Origin: Desulfuromonadaceae bacterium
GTDB lineage: Bacteria; Desulfobacterota; Desulfuromonadia; Desulfuromonadales; Geopsychrobacteraceae
Length of the DNA stretch: 5,204 bases
Direction: 5' to 3'
Assembly: GCA_016744555.1 (NCBI GenBank)
Contig: JADGED010000177.1
Coordinates: forward strand, 1-5,204
Of the stretch, positions 1 to 5,204 are shown one piece after another. Each line of letters opens with the position of its first letter. Position 1 is the first letter of the stretch. The position numbers were made by a program, and so were the translations under genes. The notes under the pieces were generated by a model that worked only from the letters and a program-made list of their open reading frames with translations, made no database searches and had not been told where the DNA came from.

Positions 1-374
1 GAGGTATACATAGCAACCAATTTCTCTTTAGCATCGGCCTCATGTCGACCAGCAGGATAGTTTTTTAAATAATCGACATACGCGCTTATGCTGGCTGCTG
101 TTTTTGCGGCGGCATATGCTTTATTATCCTTAGCCTCAGCTATGCCTTGTAATCTTTTTTTTTCGAGCATTGCAGTTTTTTGCTTTTGCCACTTACCAGC
201 CATTGATGCTGCTGGTGGAGTTAACCCTTTAGTCCCGTCGTTGCCAGTTTTTTTTGCAGAACCGCCCAAATTAGTAGTCGCAAAACTTTGACCATTTGGG
301 GGAACAGCGGTATTGGTGGTTGCACAGTTACAAAGAGTCAAAGTCAGCAGGATGTAAAATATATAGCGGATCAA
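1..374 (-). CDS. Putative lipoprotein with TPR-like helical segment (partial, 3' end off the window)
   Basis: Reading the minus strand from a TTG at 374-372 gives 124 uninterrupted codons to the left edge. The start is chosen because AAGGAG lies at 387-382, seven bases upstream, and the protein begins with a signal-like stretch: a basic N-terminus (MIR), a hydrophobic core (residues 4-14, YIFYILLTLTL) and cysteines at 15 and 17. The context LCNC-A could be a lipobox with C17 as the lipidated residue, but Asn at -1 is atypical, so plain secretion or a membrane anchor is possible. Residues 18-62 form a Thr/Gly/Ser/Pro/Ala-rich, probably disordered linker. Residues 63-83 are Lys/Gln-rich and helical. 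Residues 84-124 are Ala-rich and include AYVDYLKNYPAGRHEADAK, which resembles the helix pairs of tetratricopeptide or BamD/YbgF-type periplasmic proteins. The exact family is not recognised. The gene lies 93 bases downstream of the NADAR gene on the same strand and may be cotranscribed with it. The coding strand has A9 and A8 runs. Confidence 0.72.
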   Translation of the reverse strand, partial: MIRYIFYILLTLTLCNCATTNTAVPPNGQSFATTNLGGSAKKTGNDGTKGLTPPAASMAGKWQKQKTAMLEKKRLQGIAEAKDNKAYAAAKTAASISAYVDYLKNYPAGRHEADAKEKLVAMYT

Positions 375-381
375 AAGATAG

Positions 382-387
382 CTCCTT
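382..387 (-). promoter_or_regulatory. Shine-Dalgarno site deciding a TTG start
   Basis: The minus strand reads AAGGAG here, a full consensus site, with seven bases before the TTG at 374-372. No ATG or GTG at a suitable distance competes, and the reading frame opens directly into a signal-like sequence. This site is the main reason for calling the lipoprotein start at TTG. Confidence 0.7.
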
Positions 388-448
388 CAGCTTTACATTT
401 AAATTTCGCAAACATATAAATCTTCAACAATTGGAACAATGTATTGAT

Positions 449-454
449 ATTATA
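449..454 (-). promoter_or_regulatory. Candidate -10 box upstream of the lipoprotein gene
   Basis: The minus strand carries a perfect TATAAT just after the NADAR stop codon. The best hexamer 17 bases upstream is TTCGCT (477-472), which matches the -35 consensus at only three positions. If used, transcription would start near 442, giving a leader of about 68 bases for the lipoprotein gene. The region is AT-rich, so a chance match is quite possible, and readthrough from the NADAR gene is an equal alternative. Confidence 0.3.
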
Positions 455-467
455 GAAAGGTGGCCGA

Positions 468-959
468 CTAAAGCGAATGCGATATCCGCAACGCATCACG
501 CACCGACATCAACACCTGACCAAGTAAATTTTTGCCACGCCATTTCGAAGGATCTAAAGCTTCATCATCTTTAGCAGCAAACCCAATTCCCCAAATCAGA
601 TCAACCGGAGAAGCCTCGGCCAAAACTTTGTTACCGGTAGCTAAAAACCGCTGTAATAACGCTGGATGCTGTGAGAACTTAAGATAGTTCGCTTGCCAGA
701 CAATGGCTATTTTGTGCAAATCCCATTTTTTAGCATCAAAATTTGCAACGGTCCGGCCCAAATTTTTCTGCTCCTGCGGGATAGAAGTTGCCATGATTTT
801 TGCCAACGATTCTCTATCGGCAAAAAGGGTGGCCTTTTTCGCCATCATATATTGCTCGCAACAGTTATAAATAACACCATCAACATCGACCATATCCAAC
901 ATTGTCCACTGGCCGAATTGATGCTCCCAGAACAAATATAGGCTTTCTGTTTCTCTCAT
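468..959 (-). CDS. NADAR/YbiA-family N-glycosidase
   Basis: The 163-residue product is close to the roughly 160 residues of E. coli YbiA and covers the whole NADAR fold. Visible family marks are the aromatic N-terminus with FW (10-11), the CCEQYMMAKKA segment (33-43) with the acidic residue expected in the active site (E35), LIWGIGF (121-127), and the C-terminal block W140-RGKNLLG with VLMSVR. Known NADAR proteins cleave N-glycosidic bonds: YbiA acts on phosphorylated ribosylaminouracil intermediates of riboflavin synthesis, and other members remove ADP-ribose from guanine in nucleic acid. Which activity applies here cannot be read from sequence. The protein is probably cytoplasmic, with no signal peptide. 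The ATG at 959-957 is chosen over an in-frame TTG at 1004-1002 because it has AAGGGA seven bases upstream and gives the family length. The lipoprotein gene follows 93 bases downstream; the pseudouridine synthase gene diverges from it. Confidence 0.92.
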   Translation of the reverse strand: MRETESLYLFWEHQFGQWTMLDMVDVDGVIYNCCEQYMMAKKATLFADRESLAKIMATSIPQEQKNLGRTVANFDAKKWDLHKIAIVWQANYLKFSQHPALLQRFLATGNKVLAEASPVDLIWGIGFAAKDDEALDPSKWRGKNLLGQVLMSVRDALRISHSL

Positions 960-966
960 AGTTCCA

Positions 967-972
967 TCCCTT
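967..972 (-). promoter_or_regulatory. Shine-Dalgarno site of the NADAR gene
   Basis: The minus strand reads AAGGGA, seven bases before the ATG at 959-957. The longer in-frame alternative, TTG at 1004-1002, has no purine-rich site ahead of it. This supports the shorter, 163-residue protein. Confidence 0.65.
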
Positions 973-1039
973 TTATTTAAATCTGCGAAGCAGTTTACAC
1001 CCAATGGCGATAATTAAAAACCACCAAACAAGTTTTTTC

Positions 1040-1048
1040 TGCTAGAAT
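1040..1048 (+). promoter_or_regulatory. Candidate extended -10 promoter for the pseudouridine synthase gene
   Basis: The plus strand reads TGCTAGAAT, which fits the extended -10 pattern TGnTATAAT with one mismatch. No good -35 hexamer sits 16-18 bases upstream, which extended -10 promoters can tolerate. Transcription would start near 1055, leaving a leader of about 26 bases. A second, weaker option is TATAAC at 1058-1063 with TTTTCT at 1035-1040, but its leader would be only about 11 bases. The 121-base spacer 960-1080 must serve both divergent genes; I found no convincing promoter for the minus-strand gene in it. Confidence 0.4.
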
Positions 1049-1080
1049 CTTTGAATTTATAACTTTGGTAATTCAGTTAC

Positions 1081-2013
1081 ATGGGAATATCTAAATATCC
1101 TTCTTGCGTCAGCCTCGCCTGCATGGAAAAGCCCTATCCAACTATTCTCGACTATCTTGCGCAAAGATTTCCACAGATTGGGCGGGCTGCATGGGAACAG
1201 CGGATTATGCAGGGCAAGGTGCATGATCATGCGGGGATTGCGATTACCAAAGCGACCCTTTATGTTCCGCAAAAAAGATTATTTTACTTTAGAGAAGTAG
1301 CAGAAGAACCACTTATCCCCTTATTGGAGAAGGTCATTTTCCAAAACGATGACCTAATGGTTGTCTGTAAACCACCATTTCTCCCGGTTAATCCTACAGG
1401 CCCCTATGTAAATGAGTGCCTGCTGCATCGCCTAAAAATAAAAACTGGAAACTGTAATTTGGTTCCTTTGCACCGAATTGATCGTGAGACTTCAGGGATA
1501 GTTCTTTTCTCCAGCAATCAAAAGACTCGTGCCCTTTACCACAATCTATTTATGACTGGACGAATTGAGAAAACCTACCTCGCGCTCGCCGCAGTAACCC
1601 ACCGTCCGAAGGAAAGCAATTGGATGATTGAGAATCGACTCGCTAAGGGTGAGCCGTGGTTTCGAACTCATGTCGTCCCGGGAAAAGTCAATGCCCGTTC
1701 TAGCATCAAATTAGTGGCATGCAACGGCAATCTGGCTAAGTTTCGCTTGTCACCGCTAACCGGCAAACAGCACCAACTCAGGGTGCATATGAGTGATCTT
1801 GGTTTTCCAATTTTGCACGATAGGTATTATCCACAATTATTACCCAAACAAGCAGATGATCTGCAAAATCCGCTGCAACTTATTGCCCACAGTGTAAATT
1901 TTATTGATCCTATATCCGGGAGAAAGATGGAATTTTCATCATCACAACAACTGCAGTTACCAGTAAACTGTGAAGTTACTTTCCCTCAGGAACAAGGTCC
2001 TCTCTTCAGTTAA
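1081..2013 (+). CDS. RluA-family RNA pseudouridine synthase
   Basis: This 310-residue protein isomerises uridine to pseudouridine in RNA. Residues 20-75 look like a degenerate S4-type RNA-binding region (TILDYLAQRF, then QGKVHDHAG). The catalytic domain starts near residue 80 and shows the family motifs in order: DDLMVVCKPPFLPVNP (90-105), HRIDRETSGIVLF (131-143) with D134 as the catalytic aspartate, EKTYLAL (163-169) with the conserved Y166, and LTGKQHQLRVHM (226-237). The substrate cannot be assigned; the pattern resembles an RluA subgroup of proteobacteria rather than RluA, RluC or RluD themselves. An in-frame TAA at 1069-1071 makes the ATG at 1081 the first possible start; it has no clear Shine-Dalgarno site. 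M15 (1123) is an alternative start that would keep all domains. The GNAT gene follows 102 bases downstream on the same strand, with no hairpin terminator between them. Confidence 0.93.
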   Translation: MGISKYPSCVSLACMEKPYPTILDYLAQRFPQIGRAAWEQRIMQGKVHDHAGIAITKATLYVPQKRLFYFREVAEEPLIPLLEKVIFQNDDLMVVCKPPFLPVNPTGPYVNECLLHRLKIKTGNCNLVPLHRIDRETSGIVLFSSNQKTRALYHNLFMTGRIEKTYLALAAVTHRPKESNWMIENRLAKGEPWFRTHVVPGKVNARSSIKLVACNGNLAKFRLSPLTGKQHQLRVHMSDLGFPILHDRYYPQLLPKQADDLQNPLQLIAHSVNFIDPISGRKMEFSSSQQLQLPVNCEVTFPQEQGPLFS

Positions 2014-2102
2014 AAACTAGCAGTGATTGCAACTATCGCATAAACTATTAAGCAACTGAATTTCAGCAAAAACCAAATGCAGTTAGCAAGCAAAAACTTT
2101 AT

Positions 2103-2106
2103 AGGA
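2103..2106 (+). promoter_or_regulatory. Shine-Dalgarno site of the GNAT gene
   Basis: AGGA lies nine bases before the ATG at 2116. An in-frame ATG at 2077 would add 13 residues but has only an A/C-rich stretch ahead of it and adds nothing of the fold. This site decides for 2116. Confidence 0.6.
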
Positions 2107-2115
2107 ACTAAATTT

Positions 2116-2667
2116 ATGAAAATAAAGAAATTAACAGAAGAACACCGACCAAAAGCCTATGCACTTTTACGTTGCGCATTTCCAAAAAGTGAATACGAAG
2201 CCAAACTAGTGCAGCAACTTCATGAAAAAGATCGGCAGGTTCTTGAGTGGGTATGTATCCATGCCGGCAAAGCGATTGCTTATATAGCATTTACCAATGC
2301 ATATCGAGATAAAGAGATTTGTGGTTTGCATCTAGCACCAATGGCGGTGGCACCAGAATTTCAAAAACAGGGGGTAGGTTCTGAACTCCTTAGGTTTGCG
2401 TTAAGGCAGGAGATAATTAAAAACCAGACTCTATTTGTTTTAGGCGAACCTAAATATTATCAAAAGTTTGATTTTGAGCCATGTTGTTCACCAATTTGCC
2501 CTTTTGATAAAAACAATGCTCATTTCTTAAGTATACGAAATACTACCAGTAGCGACTTTATCGTTGGCTATGAAGCTGAATTTAAAACTGCTGCTAAAGC
2601 AGGGAAGACTCAACAACCGAAGAAAGCACCTAAACAATCTAGGGGCAAAGGGAAGCGCCGTCGTTAA
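2116..2667 (+). CDS. GNAT-family N-acetyltransferase, YhbS-like, with basic C-terminal tail
   Basis: The 183-residue product has the GNAT order: an N-terminal strand-helix part (MKIKKLTEEHRPKAYALL), a central strand (GKAIAYIAFT, 51-60), then motif A, LAPMAVAPEFQKQGVGSELL (73-92), where Q83-K-Q-G-V-G binds the acetyl-CoA pyrophosphate. The segment VLGEPKYYQKFDFEP (108-122) is typical of the YhbS branch, where it closes the acyl-CoA site. The acceptor substrate is unknown; family members acetylate small amines, proteins or tRNA. The fold ends near residue 156. Residues 157-183 form a Lys/Arg-rich tail with 12 basic residues, ending QSRGKGKRRR, which is not part of the GNAT fold and might bind RNA or another polyanion (inference). 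The gene may share a transcript with the pseudouridine synthase gene. It converges on glmS, with 52 bases between stop codons and no evident hairpin terminator for either. Confidence 0.9.
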   Translation: MKIKKLTEEHRPKAYALLRCAFPKSEYEAKLVQQLHEKDRQVLEWVCIHAGKAIAYIAFTNAYRDKEICGLHLAPMAVAPEFQKQGVGSELLRFALRQEIIKNQTLFVLGEPKYYQKFDFEPCCSPICPFDKNNAHFLSIRNTTSSDFIVGYEAEFKTAAKAGKTQQPKKAPKQSRGKGKRRR

Positions 2668-2719
2668 ATCAACTCTGCATTATTTTTATCAACCTCTAAA
2701 ACCTACAATATGTATCAAC

Positions 2720-4549
2720 CTATTCCACGGTAACGCTTTTTGCCAGATTCCGGGGTTGATCAACATCGGTACCCTTGAAAACAGCAATGTGATAGGCCAA
2801 TAGTTGCATTGGTATAGAGGTAAGTATTGGCAGCAGGTCTTCGGTGGTTTCTGGCACCTTGATTAAGGCTTCGACCTTGCCCTCTAGTTCGCTTTCTTCG
2901 CCACTGGCAATAGCAATAACCTTACCACCTCTGGCACAAACCTCTTCCATATTGGAAACAACTTTTTCGTAGGTTGCATTGCGAGGAACTAACACTACTA
3001 CTGGTAGGTTTTCATCAATAAGGGCGATTGGGCCGTGCTTCATTTCACCAGCGGGATAACCTTCGGCATGAATATAAGAAATTTCTTTCAGTTTCAATGC
3101 ACCCTCTAAGGCAATTGGGTACTGATTTCCGCGACCGAGATAAAGGAAATCACGGGCATTTACATATTCACGGGCTATTTTTTCGATTTCACTGTCCAAC
3201 TCAATAGTTTCTTCTATTTTACGTGGCAAAGCTAAAAGTGCTTCAACGTGATTACGACATTCATCAGCAGTCAATTTCCCGCAAGCACGTCCTAACTTAA
3301 GTGCCAATTGATAAAGAGCGACCAACTGAGTTGTAAATGCTTTAGTTGATGCAACGCCAATTTCTGGTCCTGCATGAGTATAAACGACTCCATCGCTTGC
3401 CCGAGAGATAGATGAATCGACGACATTACAAATACAAACTACCTTGCCACCTTTCCCTTTAGCTTCGTGCAATGCTGCTAACGTATCGGCGGTTTCACCA
3501 CTTTGGCTAATAAGTAAAGTGAGGCTGTTTTCGGTAATAATTGGATCGCGGTAACGGAATTCGCTGGCGATGTCAATTTCTACGGGGATACGAGCTAGTT
3601 TTTCGATGTAAAACTTCCCTACTAACCCAGCATGCCATGAAGTACCGCAGGCTATAATAAATATTTTATCGAGCCCAGCAAGCTGCTCTTGTGTAAGACC
3701 AAGGTCTTCAAGATAGATGTCACCCTCATCACTTTGCAAACGTCCGGCAATGGTGTCAGCAATAGCTCGGGGCTGCTCATATATCTCTTTGAGCATAAAA
3801 TGCTTATAACCACCCTTTTCGGCCATCAATGGGCTCCAAGTAATGGTCTTGCTTTGCTTTTCTAGTAGATTACCGGCAAGATCACTAATCGACATTTTAC
3901 TCGGGGTAAAAACAGCAAATTCACCATCTTCAAGGAAGATCATTTCCCGAGTATGGGACAACATTGCGGGAATATCGGATGCGACAAAATATTCCCCTTC
4001 CCCCTGGCCTATAACTAGTGGGGAACCAAGTTTGGCGGCAATTAGTTTATCTGGTTCGTCACTACACAAGATAGCTACAGCATATGCACCGCGTACTTCT
4101 GCTAACGCTAAGCGGACAGATTTTTCAAAATCACCGCACTCGTTGAAATGTTCATCTACCAGATGGGCAATAATCTCGGTATCAGTTTCGGAATTGAACT
4201 TGTGCCCTTGCTGCTGTAGCTGTTTTTTCAAACTAAGGTAATTTTCAATAATCCCATTGTGAACAACGATGATATTGCCAGCTTTGTGCGGATGCGCATT
4301 AATTTCATTGGGTTTTCCATGGGTAGCCCAACGGGTATGCCCAATGCCACGACTGCCGATAGCTGGAGTTTCGCGTAAAATATTCTCTAGATTAATCAGT
4401 TTCCCCTCAGCACGACTTATAGAAGTAGTGCTACCATCCAAAGTACAGATACCTGCCGAATCGTAGCCACGATATTCGAGACGACGTAATCCCTCAATAA
4501 TTATTGGAGATGCTTCCTGTGACCCTAGATAACCAACTATTCCACACAT
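2720..4549 (-). CDS. glmS: Glutamine-fructose-6-phosphate aminotransferase (isomerizing)
   Basis: GlmS makes glucosamine-6-phosphate and glutamate from fructose-6-phosphate and glutamine, the first committed step to UDP-GlcNAc in the cytoplasm. The 609 residues equal the E. coli length. The N-terminal glutaminase domain (about 1-240) begins MCGIVGYLG, with C2 the nucleophile after Met removal, and shows GHTRWATHGKP (70-80), HNGIIENY (97-104) and SETDTE (120-125). Two SIS domains follow: CGTSWHAG (301-308), SQSGETADT (348-356) and STKAF (401-405). The isomerase residues K486, E489, H505 and K604 are all present, one higher than in the Met-less E. coli numbering, and the C-terminus DVDQPRNLAKSVTVE is intact. 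The ATG is preceded by AGGGAG ten bases upstream. The gene lies 79 bases downstream of glmU, so the two are probably cotranscribed. No catalytic residue is missing, and the enzyme should be active. Confidence 0.98.
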   Translation of the reverse strand: MCGIVGYLGSQEASPIIIEGLRRLEYRGYDSAGICTLDGSTTSISRAEGKLINLENILRETPAIGSRGIGHTRWATHGKPNEINAHPHKAGNIIVVHNGIIENYLSLKKQLQQQGHKFNSETDTEIIAHLVDEHFNECGDFEKSVRLALAEVRGAYAVAILCSDEPDKLIAAKLGSPLVIGQGEGEYFVASDIPAMLSHTREMIFLEDGEFAVFTPSKMSISDLAGNLLEKQSKTITWSPLMAEKGGYKHFMLKEIYEQPRAIADTIAGRLQSDEGDIYLEDLGLTQEQLAGLDKIFIIACGTSWHAGLVGKFYIEKLARIPVEIDIASEFRYRDPIITENSLTLLISQSGETADTLAALHEAKGKGGKVVCICNVVDSSISRASDGVVYTHAGPEIGVASTKAFTTQLVALYQLALKLGRACGKLTADECRNHVEALLALPRKIEETIELDSEIEKIAREYVNARDFLYLGRGNQYPIALEGALKLKEISYIHAEGYPAGEMKHGPIALIDENLPVVVLVPRNATYEKVVSNMEEVCARGGKVIAIASGEESELEGKVEALIKVPETTEDLLPILTSIPMQLLAYHIAVFKGTDVDQPRNLAKSVTVE

Positions 4550-4628
4550 ATTGTTTTTTCTCCCTCAGTCTATCATTTGTTTCTACAACCTGAATTACTT
4601 CTTGCATGGCAGCATAAATAGAAATTTA
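4550..4628 (-). other. glmU-glmS intergenic spacer
   Basis: This 79-base spacer separates the glmU stop from the glmS start. It holds the glmS Shine-Dalgarno site and no GC-rich hairpin followed by a U run, so transcription from glmU probably continues into glmS. It is too short for the glmS ribozyme of Gram-positive bacteria, and no clear -35/-10 pair is visible. In enterobacteria this spacer is where the small RNA GlmZ pairs and where the glmUS message is processed. I could not identify such a pairing site by eye. Confidence 0.5.
4560..4565 (-). promoter_or_regulatory. Shine-Dalgarno site of glmS
   Basis: The minus strand reads AGGGAG, ten bases before the glmS ATG at 4549-4547, followed by an A-rich stretch. 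It is the only purine-rich site in the 79-base glmU-glmS spacer. Confidence 0.65.
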
Positions 4629-5204
4629 CTATTTTTTCCCTTTACGGTTCCGCCAACCCTTAATGATTTTCTGCTCAGTTCGTGATAATGCTAAAGAATC
4701 CTCAGGGACATTTTTGGTTATTGTTGAACCAGCAGCAATCAAACTATTTTTACCGATAGTTACCGGAGCAATAAACTGACAATCACTACCAACAAAAACA
4801 TCATCTTCTATTGTCGTTTTATGCTTGTTAACCCCATCGTAATTACATGTGATAGTACCACAACCAAAATTAACATTTTCCCCGACATCAGAATCCCCAA
4901 TATAGGTTAAATGGCTGGCTTGGGATTTTTGCCCAAATACCGCTTTTTTAGTTTCAACAAAGTTGCCGATTTTATTATCACCAGTAAGTACCGTCCCTGG
5001 GCGTAAATGCGCCATAGGACCGATTTTACTTTTAGCCCCTATCTTTGACTCCTCGATAGCCGAACCCGCCTTTATATGACAATCAGCAGCTACTTCGGTA
5101 TCAACTAAGACAACACCGGTTTCGATAATACATTTTGTGCCAATAGTTGTTTTACCATGAATATGGACATTAGGGTGCAAGACTGTATCTGCTCCAATCT
5201 CGAC
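4629..5204 (-). CDS. glmU: Bifunctional UDP-GlcNAc pyrophosphorylase / glucosamine-1-phosphate acetyltransferase (partial, 5' end off the window)
   Basis: Only the last 191 codons are present; the frame is open to the right edge, so the true start lies outside. This is the left-handed beta-helix acetyltransferase domain that converts glucosamine-1-phosphate and acetyl-CoA to GlcNAc-1-phosphate. The hexapeptide repeats are clear (VEIGADTV, TTIG, SKIG, NKIGNFV, DVGENV, VTIGKNS). By comparison with E. coli GlmU as I recall it, R68 (of RPG), K86, H98 (the catalytic base, in SHLTYIGD), Y101, N121 and K127 match R333, K351, H363, Y366, N386 and K392, each offset by exactly 265. The implied full length is therefore about 456 residues if the missing part also lacks gaps. 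The C-terminus ends in a basic tail, KGWRNRKGKK, as in gammaproteobacterial relatives. The uridylyltransferase domain (about the first 230 residues) is missing. glmS follows in the same direction. Confidence 0.97.
   Translation of the reverse strand, partial: VEIGADTVLHPNVHIHGKTTIGTKCIIETGVVLVDTEVAADCHIKAGSAIEESKIGAKSKIGPMAHLRPGTVLTGDNKIGNFVETKKAVFGQKSQASHLTYIGDSDVGENVNFGCGTITCNYDGVNKHKTTIEDDVFVGSDCQFIAPVTIGKNSLIAAGSTITKNVPEDSLALSRTEQKIIKGWRNRKGKK

Noticed and set aside
88..574. Two plus-strand open frames (88-291 and 296-574)
   Set aside because: They lie opposite the lipoprotein frame and the 3' end of the NADAR gene. They have no Shine-Dalgarno sites, and the first is only a hydrophobic translation of the antisense of an Ala-rich protein.
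693..941. Plus-strand open frame inside the NADAR gene
   Set aside because: It is antisense to a complete, recognisable protein and shows no family motif.
957..1004. Longer NADAR protein starting at TTG 1004-1002
   Set aside because: The added 15 residues match nothing in the family, and the TTG has no Shine-Dalgarno site, whereas the ATG at 959 has one at seven bases.
1057..1272. Minus-strand open frame over the start of the pseudouridine synthase gene
   Set aside because: It is a shadow of a well-supported coding region and has no recognisable features.
2077..2115. Earlier ATG of the GNAT gene at 2077
   Set aside because: It lacks a Shine-Dalgarno site and adds 13 residues outside the fold; ATG 2116 has AGGA at nine bases.
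2668..2721. Repeated ATCAAC (2668, 2688, 2714) with a longer TATCAACCT copy at 2687 and 2713
   Set aside because: The units are short, unevenly spaced (20 and 26 bases) and lie in AT-rich sequence; chance is a sufficient explanation.
2564..2803. Plus-strand open frame across the GNAT/glmS junction
   Set aside because: It overlaps the ends of two solid genes in another frame and has no family motif.
3843..4466. Two plus-strand open frames inside glmS (3843-4241 and 4269-4466)
   Set aside because: They are antisense to the conserved glutaminase domain of glmS and are explained by its codon use.
4550..4628. glmS ribozyme in the glmS leader
   Set aside because: The spacer is only 79 bases, has none of the nested stems of the ribozyme, and the gene context is gammaproteobacterial.
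4629..5180. A complete 183-residue hexapeptide-repeat acetyltransferase starting at TTG 5180-5178
   Set aside because: The frame continues open to the right edge with further GlmU residues (VEIGADTV), so this is the C-terminal part of glmU and not a stand-alone gene.

Overview
The window holds six protein-coding genes and no RNA gene, CRISPR array, insertion sequence or prophage signature. The organism is most likely a gammaproteobacterium with moderately AT-rich DNA. The GlmU C-terminal domain aligns without a gap, from memory, with the Escherichia coli numbering (all its key residues sit exactly 265 positions lower). GlmS has the E. coli length of 609 residues. The two genes lie in the proteobacterial order glmU then glmS. 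No genus can be named from this sequence.

Layout: positions 1-374 (minus) carry the first 124 codons of a small lipoprotein-like protein with a TTG start, running off the left edge. Positions 468-959 (minus) encode a complete NADAR/YbiA-family N-glycosidase. A 121-base divergent spacer follows, with an extended -10 promoter candidate for the plus-strand gene. Positions 1081-2013 (plus) encode an RluA-family RNA pseudouridine synthase. Positions 2116-2667 (plus) encode a GNAT acetyltransferase with a strongly basic C-terminal tail. It converges on glmS (2720-4549, minus), which is preceded by the 3' part of glmU (4629-5204, minus, running off the right edge). No gene-free stretch exceeds about 125 bases.

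The glmU-glmS pair is the clearest functional unit. GlmS makes glucosamine-6-phosphate from fructose-6-phosphate and glutamine. GlmM (not in the window) isomerises the product, and GlmU acetylates and uridylylates it to UDP-GlcNAc for peptidoglycan and lipopolysaccharide. The other four genes look like ordinary chromosomal genes: two plus-strand nucleic-acid or acyl-transfer enzymes and two minus-strand genes that may share a transcript. I found no convincing undescribed multi-gene system. The items worth a second look are the TTG-started lipoprotein with its homopolymer runs, the NADAR protein without a visible ADP-ribosyltransferase partner, and the basic tail of the GNAT protein.
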